Positions 8,832 through 17,256 of a stretch of 47,071 nt of DNA are shown piece by piece. The stretch's first letter is position 1; the number at the start of each line of letters is the position of its first letter. Where the stretch lies: positions 1-47,071 of IMG/VR virus record IMGVR_UViG_3300023091_000004; one strand, written 5' to 3'. The position numbers were made by a program, and so were the translations under genes. The DNA comes from a virus. Below the pieces are notes generated by a model that had not been told where the DNA came from, made no database searches, and saw only the letters and a list, made by a program, of their open reading frames with translations.

Positions 8832-11800
8832 TTACCGCTTCGTCTTCATCGTCTCGTGATTGGACACGACGTTCTGAGCCCGTGCGTCAATGATGCGTGC
8901 GAGATCGCCCTTCAGGCGAAGCTCGATGACCTGACCACCCCCGCCCCCCCTGCCCCCAGCGGGGACGATGGCTTCGCCCTTTCCGATGGACGTGAGCCCC
9001 TCTCCAGGTGCGGGACTGACCTGCGCAAGGCCCCCGTGGATGCCCGTGACAAAGCCACCACTGGCCTTGCGGTCGAGGACCTCCTGGTCGGTCTTCCCGC
9101 TCGCGTTGCGCAGCATCCCCCCAGCGTTTTTCCCACCCCCCTGGAGGAACTTCTTGACAGCGGCCTCGTTCCCATGCGTGAGCATGTAGTAATCCTCCAG
9201 GGCGTCTCCGGCGGCGTCGTACACGGCATCCTTGATGACGCCCTTGACGGTGTTTTCGAGGAAGGGCTTGTCGATCTTGATGCCCCTGACCCTGAGCGCC
9301 TTCCAGATGTCATCCAGGGTTCCGCCCTGGTCTTCAGTCTCTTCCTGGAATTCTTCACTAGCACTAGCGGCCTTGTTGTCTTGATTCAAGGACTGGTTGA
9401 AGAGTTTCTCCAGGTGGACGTCGTGTGTGTAGATGGACGTCCCGTGCGTCATCTCGTTCGTTTGATCTATCGTGGCCTGACTCGCTTTGTCGGCGTCGGG
9501 GTCCACCGACTGCATGGCGTCCGTCACAGCCTGCCCAGTATCGTCATCTCCACCTGAGTACTCTACTTGCTTCGGCGCTTTTCCAGAAGCGGGCGCCGTG
9601 TAGCCTATATCACCCGTGACACCACCCCCGCTCTCCGTGAGCCCCGAGTTGTGCGCCATATCTTGAAGCACCGGCCCAAGCGTCTTACCCACTTCGTAGC
9701 CGATGGGGCCAGCTAGGACACCGCCAACCAGTGCGGCTGTGTTCGCAGCACTGGCCTTCTCAACTCTGTTCTGTGCATCAACGATAGCCTTGAGCTGCGG
9801 CCCGGTCTTCTGCTCCCACTGCTTCTGCAGGTTCTCCAGGATTTTGTCTTGCTCGTCTTTGTCTTTCACTCCTTCTAGTGCTGTTCGTTGCTGTTCCTGC
9901 CACTGTTTCGCTATGGCATCGCGCACGCCGTCCAGGGAGCCTCCCGATTCTCGCAGCACCTTCAACATCTGCTGGTCTTTATTGGTGACGGCCTCCTTCT
10001 CCAGCTTGGCCATCTCCGCGTCCTCTTCGTCCTGGCCCCCCGTGAACTTCACGATGAGGCTCTTGATCTTCATGACGGTGTTGTAGAACACGCCCATCAG
10101 GAAGTCGGCGATGATCTGGAGTTGGGTGTTGATGCTGGTCGTAAGCCCTGCAGTCTGCTTCGCGTAGTTGACTTGCTCAGTGCCCTCAGCCAAGAGCGTC
10201 TTCTGGGATTCAGACATGGCAGCCCAAACGTCGTCGGCTGACTTAGCCTCGACCAAAGAGGCCCCCTGTAGTGCCTTCAACTTCGCCAGCTTGTCCTCCA
10301 TAGCCTTCCGTTGCTTGGGGTCCTTCGTCGCAGTAATTTGCTCCTGCAAGAGCGCCTGTTCCTGAGCGTTCTGCGCCGCCAGGTTCTCCATGGCGGTCTT
10401 CTCGTCCTTCGTCAGCTTGAGTGCCTTAATCTGATTCTGGATATCACGCACCCGTGTAGGATCCTTCGTCTTGGTAAGCTCCTTGTTCAGTTCATCCGTC
10501 TTCTTGAGCTTCGCGATGAGTCCGGCTCGCATATCCTCGACGCCCGCGCTCATCTTTGCGAACCCCTTCTGCTGTTCATCGGAAATCCCAAGCGCGCTCT
10601 CAGCCGCCAGGCGCTCGATGTTGGTGAGGTCCTCAATCTTCTTGCCCGTGAAGTTCTGAACCTTCGTCGCCATCACCTTCATGGCCGTCATGGGGTCGGC
10701 CTCGGAAAGTGCGCTAGCCACGTCCACCAAGCCACCCTTGGTCAATCTGCTTTGCTGGTTCGCCGCGTCGGTAACAGCCTTCCTAGAGTCCTCCGAAGCC
10801 CCCATCATGTCTTCGTTGAGCCACTTGGCAAGCTCCTTACGGTCCCCCTTCATGTACTTCTTGAGCGTCTTGGGATCGACCGTTTTCCCCGTCTCCTTGG
10901 CAATCTTCGCGGCCAGACCTATCAGCTTCTTATCGAACGACTCTTGAAGCACCCCACCGACCTTCTTGGTGCCCCCCGCCATAAGCACTTCCTTCGACAA
11001 ATCGGCAAGACCCTTACCCTTGAAGGCCCCCGTGACCGACTGGAGGAACTTCTGCGCTTCTCTTGGACTCATTGCCCTGCCGAGCGCGGTCATCACATGG
11101 GTAATGTCCTCCATGCGAAGGGTGAACATGGTCAGGTCGGCTGAGAAGCCGCGGATGACCTCAAAGAACTTGTTGGTGGCAATGCCTGCCTCCTCAGCAC
11201 CCCGAAGCATGGACTGGAAGGACGACTCCACGTCGTCGAAGTCCGACCCCATCTGGGTCATCATTTCGCCTTCGAACTGGGAGATTTCCTGAAGGCTCAC
11301 ACCGAACGCGCTAGAGTACGCAACGGAAGTCCGCACGAGACTTCCAAAGTTGCGGATCTCTCCCTGGGTAGTCTTGTACTTGTCAGTAAGCATCAGGAGG
11401 CTTTGGCCCTCTGCCGTCAAAGCCGAAATGGTCGCGGAATACTGCTCCTTCGTGATGCCCCACTTCAGGTTGTCAAGACTCGTCGCTTGATGGTATATCT
11501 CCTTGAGAGTGCTCTGCAACTCTCCGGCAGCCTCAGTTCCGCCACTGACGCTACGGTTGAGAAACTCGGCGCTCCCCGAGGTCGCCATGATGTCTTTGCT
11601 GAAGTCCTTGACCGCCGCGTCAGCCTCCAGGAACATCTGAACAAGTCCGACCACCAAACCCCCCACCATCGAGAGCATGGGGCCGATGGACTTCAGAACG
11701 CCTGCCACGTCCCCAAGCGCCCCGCCCAACGACTTCAGCATGTAGGCTTGACCCCCTGCCCCTTCATCCTTCTTCTTGGCTGCCTTCGCCGACAGCTTCT

Positions 11801-12473
11801 CCGCCCACTCGCCGAGCTTACCACTGCCCCGCATCATCCCCTTGCCTAGTTGGGATGACAGTCCCTTGATGGCTCCAGGGAGGTCTTTTCGGAAGACCAA
11901 CTCCATCGGCTTGACGACCACATCGGAAATCACCTCGCCTAGACGAGAAGCTGTCTCGTCTATATCCTTAGGGTCAAGCTCGAACTTTTCCTTGATGGAT
12001 TTCGACCCTTCGTGGACTTCCCCCTTGGCGATCTCGATATCGACCTTCTTGTCTTCCAGCCCTTCAAGTTCTCGCTTCAGTTTCTCAATCGCCTCGGGGT
12101 CAAGCTTCTTGCCCATAACTGCCTGAAGCTCTTTGAGCTCTTTAGTTGTCTCCTCGATGGTTTCCTTGTTGATCTTTAATTGTTCGTTGAGTTTGGCCTC
12201 TTGCTCATTCTCCTTCTTGAGAGTCTTCTCGTAGAGTTTCTCGTAAGCCTTCTTAGCCCCTGCCACCTTCCAGTAGAACTTCTTGAAGTCCCCGAACATC
12301 CCATCCGTTGCGCGTTCGGTTTGCTTCTCAATGACGCGCATGTTTCGGTTCCACTCGGAGCCCATGTGGCGTACGGAATCGAGGATATGCGAGAGGTCAG
12401 CCTCACCTTTGACGTTCAGGTTGACATCGTCTCCGCCCTTAGCGGCTTGAGGAAGACGGGGTGCGGCGGCCAT
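8832..12473 (-). CDS. Tail tape measure protein
   Basis: 1213 residues, largely helical; it sets tail length and is threaded through the tube during DNA ejection. Residues about 75-150 are a charged coiled coil (KAYEKLYEKTLKKENEQEAK onward). A hydrophobic, glycine-rich stretch at about 247-284 (VLKSIGPMLSMVGGLVVGLV) could insert into the host membrane. A second such segment (ALVGGVLAGPIGYEVG) lies in the last third, with long Lys/Glu/Ala helices between. Gene order tube - chaperone-type genes - this gene - baseplate genes is the classical tape-measure position. At about 3.6 kb it would predict a tail of roughly 180 nm using the usual 0.15 nm per residue rule. Confidence 0.9.
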   Translation of the reverse strand: MAAAPRLPQAAKGGDDVNLNVKGEADLSHILDSVRHMGSEWNRNMRVIEKQTERATDGMFGDFKKFYWKVAGAKKAYEKLYEKTLKKENEQEAKLNEQLKINKETIEETTKELKELQAVMGKKLDPEAIEKLKRELEGLEDKKVDIEIAKGEVHEGSKSIKEKFELDPKDIDETASRLGEVISDVVVKPMELVFRKDLPGAIKGLSSQLGKGMMRGSGKLGEWAEKLSAKAAKKKDEGAGGQAYMLKSLGGALGDVAGVLKSIGPMLSMVGGLVVGLVQMFLEADAAVKDFSKDIMATSGSAEFLNRSVSGGTEAAGELQSTLKEIYHQATSLDNLKWGITKEQYSATISALTAEGQSLLMLTDKYKTTQGEIRNFGSLVRTSVAYSSAFGVSLQEISQFEGEMMTQMGSDFDDVESSFQSMLRGAEEAGIATNKFFEVIRGFSADLTMFTLRMEDITHVMTALGRAMSPREAQKFLQSVTGAFKGKGLADLSKEVLMAGGTKKVGGVLQESFDKKLIGLAAKIAKETGKTVDPKTLKKYMKGDRKELAKWLNEDMMGASEDSRKAVTDAANQQSRLTKGGLVDVASALSEADPMTAMKVMATKVQNFTGKKIEDLTNIERLAAESALGISDEQQKGFAKMSAGVEDMRAGLIAKLKKTDELNKELTKTKDPTRVRDIQNQIKALKLTKDEKTAMENLAAQNAQEQALLQEQITATKDPKQRKAMEDKLAKLKALQGASLVEAKSADDVWAAMSESQKTLLAEGTEQVNYAKQTAGLTTSINTQLQIIADFLMGVFYNTVMKIKSLIVKFTGGQDEEDAEMAKLEKEAVTNKDQQMLKVLRESGGSLDGVRDAIAKQWQEQQRTALEGVKDKDEQDKILENLQKQWEQKTGPQLKAIVDAQNRVEKASAANTAALVGGVLAGPIGYEVGKTLGPVLQDMAHNSGLTESGGGVTGDIGYTAPASGKAPKQVEYSGGDDDTGQAVTDAMQSVDPDADKASQATIDQTNEMTHGTSIYTHDVHLEKLFNQSLNQDNKAASASEEFQEETEDQGGTLDDIWKALRVRGIKIDKPFLENTVKGVIKDAVYDAAGDALEDYYMLTHGNEAAVKKFLQGGGKNAGGMLRNASGKTDQEVLDRKASGGFVTGIHGGLAQVSPAPGEGLTSIGKGEAIVPAGGRGGGGGQVIELRLKGDLARIIDARAQNVVSNHETMKTKR

Positions 12474-12476
12474 GGG

Positions 12477-13775
12477 CTATTTCCTGAAGGGCTTGCCGGT
12501 GGTCCGGCTGGGGAGGGGCCGCGCGTCCGATGGGTCCCGGTCGGTCGTTCCTACAGTGGACTCGACGGACGGATCGAGTCCCCACTTCTGATGGAATCGA
12601 GATAGTTTCTCGTCGAGCTGCGGGTAGACCATCTGCCGCTGGTTCTGCTGCGCCCTGACCTGCTTGCTGCGAACGATGCGTTCCTGAACCTCCGCGGGCG
12701 TAAGCGACCTTCCCAGGTCCGTGCCCCCGACGACGGAGAGCCCCTGGAATTCCATCTCACGCTGCGTCACGAGCTGCTTCAGGTGCTCCTGCTGCTGCTG
12801 GTAGGTCTCGCGAACGTGGCGCTCATGCGCCTCGATGATTTCGTCGTGCCAGTCCTTCTCGCCTCGGAGAGACGCTTCGAGCTGTGCGGCCAGCTCCTCA
12901 GTCGTCTTAGCCGTGACCATGACCGCGTGACCCTGTTGATACTTGCTGTCAACAGGTTCCTCCCCGAAGACGGCGTACCGGATGATGGTGTCCTTGCGGG
13001 CTACGATGTCCTCCCTGCGCTTACGCCGACGATCCACGTCCTGAGTATAGACCTTCTGGATGCCCTTACCGGCCATGCACGAGCCGATGAACTTCGCGTT
13101 CTCCCACTCACGCTCGATCTGCTCATGCAGGTCCTCATAGTGGTTGAGACTCCTCCAGGTGAACTGCGCGTAGTTCATCCCGAGCTTGTCGGTGCCCGCG
13201 ACGCCCGTCAGGGTCGGGGACATGAGGTCGAGCCCGATGACCTGCGACCAACGATAGCGGGATGCGGGCTCCATCGCGTACGCTTCCGTGAGGACCGTAG
13301 CCACGCTCGCGCGGCGGTTCAGCTCGGAGAGATGCCGGACGACCCGTTGCTTGGCGTCCATGGGGAAGACGGAGAAGGTCTTGGCGATCTCGGGAATGGC
13401 GCGCTCCCGGTCGATGATGGTGTTCTGTCCCTCGACCATGAAGACGCCGTAGGCGAGGAAGATGTCCCAGAAGCGCTGCGTGGGCCTCTGGTCGTCTCGG
13501 AACCCCCCAACAAGCCGCACCATCTCGAACTCGTGATGGTTGAGGGACTTGAAGACAAAAAGAACGTCGTTGATCTCCGCCGCCTGCGTCAGAAACCCGC
13601 GCATCAGGAGAGGGGTTACATCCCGATAGACTTCGGGGTTGACCTCAGGCTCCTTCGGCGCGGGGATCTTGATGTTCTTGCGTCCGTTCTCGTACTCGTC
13701 ACGCAGCTTCTCCTGCTCGGGCAGGTCTGCTCGGGCGGCGTTCCACTTCTCCTTGGATTCGGACGAGAACGGCAT
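12477..13775 (-). CDS. Conserved tail-module protein of unknown function
   Basis: 432 residues between the putative chaperone and the tape measure. No recognised domain. It is mixed helical and charged: residues about 50-110 contain LLMRGFLTQAAEINDVLFVF and LNHHEFEMVRLVGG, and residues 320-400 form a Gln/Glu-rich helix (QQQQEHLKQLVTQREM). It ends in a basic tail. The position next to the tape measure is where many phages encode the extended tail-assembly chaperone. Here it is an independent ORF with its own ATG, 24 nt after the previous stop, and I see no slippery heptamer joining the two. It may be a second chaperone or a tape-measure-binding protein. Starts in the context TAGCCCATG. Confidence 0.6.
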   Translation of the reverse strand: MPFSSESKEKWNAARADLPEQEKLRDEYENGRKNIKIPAPKEPEVNPEVYRDVTPLLMRGFLTQAAEINDVLFVFKSLNHHEFEMVRLVGGFRDDQRPTQRFWDIFLAYGVFMVEGQNTIIDRERAIPEIAKTFSVFPMDAKQRVVRHLSELNRRASVATVLTEAYAMEPASRYRWSQVIGLDLMSPTLTGVAGTDKLGMNYAQFTWRSLNHYEDLHEQIEREWENAKFIGSCMAGKGIQKVYTQDVDRRRKRREDIVARKDTIIRYAVFGEEPVDSKYQQGHAVMVTAKTTEELAAQLEASLRGEKDWHDEIIEAHERHVRETYQQQQEHLKQLVTQREMEFQGLSVVGGTDLGRSLTPAEVQERIVRSKQVRAQQNQRQMVYPQLDEKLSRFHQKWGLDPSVESTVGTTDRDPSDARPLPSRTTGKPFRK

Positions 13776-13799
13776 GGGCTAACGGGTTTGTTCGCTTGG

Positions 13800-14954
13800 T
13801 TACAGCTTGGGACGTTGAAACGCTCGGTAGTGAGGGTTCAAGCCGCCCTGCGGCTTGCGGTCGATCATCGCGGCTGCGACCTTCGGATCGATGGGGTCCT
13901 GCCGCCTCTCCAGGATCGGAATCTCCGCCGGCTTGGGAGGGAGCTGCCCTGTACTGGCCTCGAGCGCCCCTACCTGGTCGGCATCCGCCTCCAGAGCGGC
14001 TTGCCTGGCCCCTCGGATGGCGGCTGACCCGTGGAGCGCAGGGCCAGCAATCGCCCCCTGAAGGGACGGGTGGACGTTCTCCGGTGGCGGGGACTGCTTG
14101 CCTGCGGGAACGGGAGCGTACCGGGGCATCGGGGAAATGATGACCGGCTGTGGCACGTCCTCGACCATCTGGTTCATCGGCTGACGCCCCCGCATGAGAG
14201 CTTCGAGATCCGGTCCGGTCGTAGGTGCGGGAGCCTGCTGAACGGGATGCGGAGCGGGAGCTTGCTGCGCCTGGACGGGAACCGGAGCCTGAACAGGCTG
14301 AGGTTGCGGAGGAGCAGCCTTGGCTGCATTCTCCCGCGCAATGGCATCCATACGCTCCATCGCTCGCTTGGCCTCCTCGGCGGTGGTCTTGAGCATGTAG
14401 CCCTTCTCGTCGAGGATGTTCTCGACGAGCTTGTCCGGGAGGCTGGCCTCAGCTTCCTTCAGCTCCCCAAGGAGGCGACGGTACTTGTCCTCGTCAGACT
14501 CCTCGGGCGTGATGAATTCGATGCCATCCTTGGCCCGCTTCTCGGCCCTGGCCACCGCGTCCTCGACCTTGCGGTAAGTGATGTAGACGGCTTCCTTACC
14601 CCACGACGATAGAATGTTCTTGGCGAGCCAGGCGGAGAGTTCGAGCTTGACCATCTTGGTCTGGCCCGGCTTCTTGGGGTCATCTTCCTCGTCATCCACG
14701 AACTGCACGTCGCGGAAGTCTTGGCCGTTCAGCTCGACGATGGCTCGCTTGACGTGCCCAAGCTGGAAGCCGAACAGGTACGCCATCCCATCCAACTCCT
14801 TGATCTCAGCGTGGATGGCCTCGTACTCGTCGGGACGTAGGTTGCGGACGACCACCTCGCAGTCGTCGAAGAGCTGAACTCGCTCCTCGACGACTCCGAC
14901 GTTCTGTGCCTTCTTGAGTGCCTCGCGAAGGTTGCGAGCTAACATGACTCCCAT
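13800..14954 (-). CDS. Putative tail assembly chaperone
   Basis: 384 residues from ATG 14954, preceded by GAGAGGAAG; a TTG at 14987 would add 11 residues and is less likely. The N-terminal about 130 residues read like chaperone-type proteins encoded upstream of tape measures: EVVVRNLRPDEYEAIHAEI, GFQLGHVKRAIVELNGQDF, and a helical part with KNILSSWGKEAVYITYRKVE. Residues about 235-300 are a Pro/Gln/Ala linker (APVPVQAQQAPAPHPVQQAP). The C-terminus ends with basic Pro-rich sequence. Lies between tube and tape measure, which supports the role. It would bind the tape measure before tube polymerisation. Not a virion protein in other phages. Confidence 0.5.
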   Translation of the reverse strand: MGVMLARNLREALKKAQNVGVVEERVQLFDDCEVVVRNLRPDEYEAIHAEIKELDGMAYLFGFQLGHVKRAIVELNGQDFRDVQFVDDEEDDPKKPGQTKMVKLELSAWLAKNILSSWGKEAVYITYRKVEDAVARAEKRAKDGIEFITPEESDEDKYRRLLGELKEAEASLPDKLVENILDEKGYMLKTTAEEAKRAMERMDAIARENAAKAAPPQPQPVQAPVPVQAQQAPAPHPVQQAPAPTTGPDLEALMRGRQPMNQMVEDVPQPVIISPMPRYAPVPAGKQSPPPENVHPSLQGAIAGPALHGSAAIRGARQAALEADADQVGALEASTGQLPPKPAEIPILERRQDPIDPKVAAAMIDRKPQGGLNPHYRAFQRPKL

Positions 14955-15158
14955 CTCGGTCTTCCTCTCTTGTTGTGGTGAGGTCAACCCTGAGACGGCA
15001 ACGAAGGCTTGAGCGCAGAAGGATTACATCTGGGTCTGATCTGAGTTGCAGATATCGGACTGCACTCCGTTGAAACAAATTTGGGTTGTGGTTTGATCTG
15101 ATCCCATCTGCATCTGCTGCTTCTTCGTCACCGACACGAGGTCGACGTTCTATCTCGA

Positions 15159-15905
15159 TTACAGGCCAGCGATGGCCGCACCGGCAGGAGCGTTGGAGCC
15201 ACCCGCGAAGCGGATGGAGAAGCCTGCGCCCGGAGCCCCGTTGGCGCTCGTCGGGGAGAGGCCCGAGTTGATGAACTCGCCATAGGACGACAGGCCGTCG
15301 ATGATGTCCGTCACGGTCACGGAACTAGTCTCCGCGACGAGGGCAGTATCCGACGTGTAGCTCGCGGAGTAACTGTTGAACCAGCAGCCCTCGAAGTACG
15401 TGTAGAGGGCCTGGATGTTCGAAATGCCGTCCCCCGGACCCGCAAGGCCCGAGCCCGGCTGGACGATGGCCGGCTGGTTCTCGGTTCCCCCAGAAGAGGC
15501 GGAGAGCGCCCCCGAAGTGCCAACCAGCTCGGACATGACCAGCTCTTGCCGGATGTCGAACGGCCAACGGTGGTGACGGAGGGAGCGAACGAGTCCGTCG
15601 ATGCCACCCAGGTAGCCAACCTCCTGGAACATGTTGGCCGTGTAGAGCATGGTCTTGTTGAGGGTGAGTGTCATCGGTTCGGTTACACCCGGCACCAGCT
15701 CGGCGATCTGGTCACCGAACCCGACACCACGCACCGGGTCAATGGTCCTCGACTCCTCGTGGCTGAACTCGGAGATGGCCCCGATCTGCTGGAAGCCGTT
15801 GGCACCTACGGCGTACCCATACACTTTGCATTTCTGCGACACCACCGTACGTGTATTCGGGGCTGTGCCCATTCGGTAGATGTAGTTAGATGTATCCACA
15901 GGCAT
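15159..15905 (-). CDS. Tail tube protein
   Basis: 248 residues, beta-rich, forming the inner tube under the sheath. Key segments: an early strand with KCKVYGYAV, IGAISEFSHEESRTIDPVRG, and GFGDQIAELVPGVTEPMTLT. This is the recurrent tube pattern of a strand followed by an (S/T)ET/ESR loop and a GDxIxExVPG segment. Then WPFDIRQELVMSE, an Ala/Gly/Ser-rich loop (about 130-155) and FEGCWFNSYSASYTSDTALV. Length fits tube proteins (150-250). Order sheath - tube - chaperone - tape measure holds once small inserted genes are ignored. Assigned by motif and position. Confidence 0.75.
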   Translation of the reverse strand: MPVDTSNYIYRMGTAPNTRTVVSQKCKVYGYAVGANGFQQIGAISEFSHEESRTIDPVRGVGFGDQIAELVPGVTEPMTLTLNKTMLYTANMFQEVGYLGGIDGLVRSLRHHRWPFDIRQELVMSELVGTSGALSASSGGTENQPAIVQPGSGLAGPGDGISNIQALYTYFEGCWFNSYSASYTSDTALVAETSSVTVTDIIDGLSSYGEFINSGLSPTSANGAPGAGFSIRFAGGSNAPAGAAIAGL

Positions 15906-15975
15906 GACGTTTACCTACCTATCCTACACTGGCGATGGGTTGACTGAGCCTCACTGAGAAGCAACTACAAGAGGA

Positions 15976-16258
15976 TTAGGCCTGTACCTGACCTCGGAGA
16001 AGTCCTACAGCCAACGCGCAGCTACCTGCTCCACGAACTCCGTCGTTGTCTTGCGAGTATTTCTGCCGACAAGTATCGGAGTAGGCATAGGCCTTGCCAG
16101 ACAATTCGGACTTCGCTTCAAGCTGCTTCACAGCAACTCTCTAGCGCGCTCAAGCCGAGCGCTGCATTGTAGAGTTGGCGACACCTCCACAAGTACATGT
16201 CGAGCCGGGCTTCTTGAGCCTTGTTCGGCAAGAGGGGGTAGCGGAAGGTGCGGATCAC
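15976..16258 (-). pseudogene. tnpB: tnpB (IS200/IS605 family) N-terminal remnant
   Basis: Lies in the 406-bp stretch 15906-16311, the only gene-free region over 300 bp. From GTG 16258 the minus strand encodes TFRYPLLPNKAQEARLDMYL followed by CRQLYNAALG. This closely follows the conserved N-terminal helix-turn-helix of TnpB/OrfB (F-x-Y-x-L-x-P-x-K-x-Q-E ... C-R-x-L-Y-N-A-A-L). That frame stops at 16118-16120. A neighbouring frame continues with ELSGKAYAYSDTCRQ, which fits the next TnpB segment (a GKSVSYSD-type motif), and stops at 15976. So a frameshift has occurred, and the RuvC-like catalytic part is absent. No tnpA is seen. This is a fossil of an insertion between two phage genes. Confidence 0.65.
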
Positions 16259-16298
16259 GGTGAGAAGTCTAGCAGGTTACGAATTGTCGGGCAAGGCC
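16090..16298. repeat. Long imperfect inverted repeat within the tnpB-remnant region
   Basis: Arms 16090-16108 and 16280-16298 are complementary at 18 of 19 positions (CGAATTGTCNGGCAAGGCC). Just inside, GACTTC (16109-16114) can pair with GAAGTC (16264-16269). The interior contains further hairpins, for example GCGCTC-AAGCC-GAGCGC flanked by CAACTCT/AGAGTTG. One arm lies in the coding part of the tnpB remnant and the other upstream of its start, so a local inverted duplication is likely. A structured RNA is the alternative. Confidence 0.55.
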
Positions 16299-16311
16299 GC
16301 CTACCTACACC

Positions 16312-17217
16312 TCAGACCTTCGCCGGAGCGAACAGACCGTGAAGCTCCTGCGCCTGGTTGGCGAACTTCGTGAGTTCGTCCTTGACCCACGGCTGAGCGA
16401 GGTCGGCATCGTGGAGGATGTCATGGACGCCCGAGGCGACCTTGAAGAGGTCTTCCTTGGCGCGGACGTAGTCGAACCTCTTGCCCGCGGTCACGAGGAG
16501 GTCGATCTTCGTGTTCGCGGCATCGACCTTCGCGAGGGTCACATCGGCGATGAGGGAGTTCTCCGTGAGAGCCGAGAACGACCCCTGCTTGTCCTGCTCC
16601 TGCTCCTGCTCCTGCTGGGCAGGCTCCTGCTGGGCCGCCGACTTGGCGTTGCCCGGAGTACCGCCCGGCAGACCGTAGTAGGTCTTGTTCTTGGACTGGT
16701 CCCCGTACGGACTTCCTCTGCGGAGCCACGCGACGAGGTCCTTCAGGCGGGCCACTTCGTCCTTCTGCATGTTCTGGCCGATGGAGCCCGCACTGGCCTC
16801 ACTGGCGTGGCTCGAGATGAGCTGAATCTGCTCCTCGATCCGAGCGATCTGGTTCGAGATCGCATCCTTGGTCGCCTTGTCGGCCTGCGGCGTATCCTGC
16901 GAGAACTTGTCCATTTCTGCTCTCCCTAAGGGCGTGGTCACTTGACCTTCCCGATTTACAAGTGAATCCGCGAAGGCGTTGCGAACCTTCGGTGGTTGGG
17001 TCAACTCGGCCAGTCGGTCGAGGTCGAGCGGGATCATCGACTCCCCGTACTTCAGGAACTCGTTGAGCGCTCGACGAGCATCTCGTGAGTCCCGTGAGCA
17101 CTCGGCTACGAGTCGCGCCATCCCGACCTGCGAGACGATGACCTTCACGCCGTCCGGCATGGTCACGTAGTCCCGAAGCCCATCCGTGCTGATGCCGACC
17201 GTCTTGATCCTACTCAC
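16312..17217 (-). CDS. Hypothetical phage protein with Gln/Glu repeat linker
   Basis: 301 residues from a GTG start (17217). No recognised domain. The N-terminal part is compact (KTVGISTDGLRDYVTMPDGV, then helices with RDARRALNEFLKYGESMIPL). Residues about 95-160 are helical and polar. A low-complexity linker near 190-215 reads AQQEPAQQEQEQEQDKQG, encoded by a (CTGCTC)-type tandem run near 16590-16615 that could vary in copy number. The last about 90 residues are helical (AKEDLFKVASGVHDILHDAD). Lies upstream of the tube gene. Probably a tail or assembly protein, by context only. Confidence 0.55.
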   Translation of the reverse strand: MSRIKTVGISTDGLRDYVTMPDGVKVIVSQVGMARLVAECSRDSRDARRALNEFLKYGESMIPLDLDRLAELTQPPKVRNAFADSLVNREGQVTTPLGRAEMDKFSQDTPQADKATKDAISNQIARIEEQIQLISSHASEASAGSIGQNMQKDEVARLKDLVAWLRRGSPYGDQSKNKTYYGLPGGTPGNAKSAAQQEPAQQEQEQEQDKQGSFSALTENSLIADVTLAKVDAANTKIDLLVTAGKRFDYVRAKEDLFKVASGVHDILHDADLAQPWVKDELTKFANQAQELHGLFAPAKV

Positions 17218-17256
17218 GCTAGAGGCGGGGCACTAGAGGATTAGCTGTCAGATAGC

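Noticed and set aside
12783-14027. 414-codon plus-strand frame opposite the pre-tape-measure genes
   Set aside because: Leu/Asp/Arg-rich antisense shadow without a ribosome site.
12477-14954. Programmed frameshift between the two pre-tape-measure genes, as in lambda gpG-T
   Set aside because: The second gene has its own ATG after a 24-nt gap, and no slippery heptamer is seen near the first stop.
15906-16311. tRNA or tmRNA gene in the 406-bp gap
   Set aside because: No T-loop GGTTCRA motif, acceptor pairing or tag-peptide frame; the tnpB-like coding traces explain part of it.
16590-16615. CRISPR-like or regulatory tandem repeat
   Set aside because: It is a hexamer run encoding Gln/Glu within a coding linker; no spacer structure is present.
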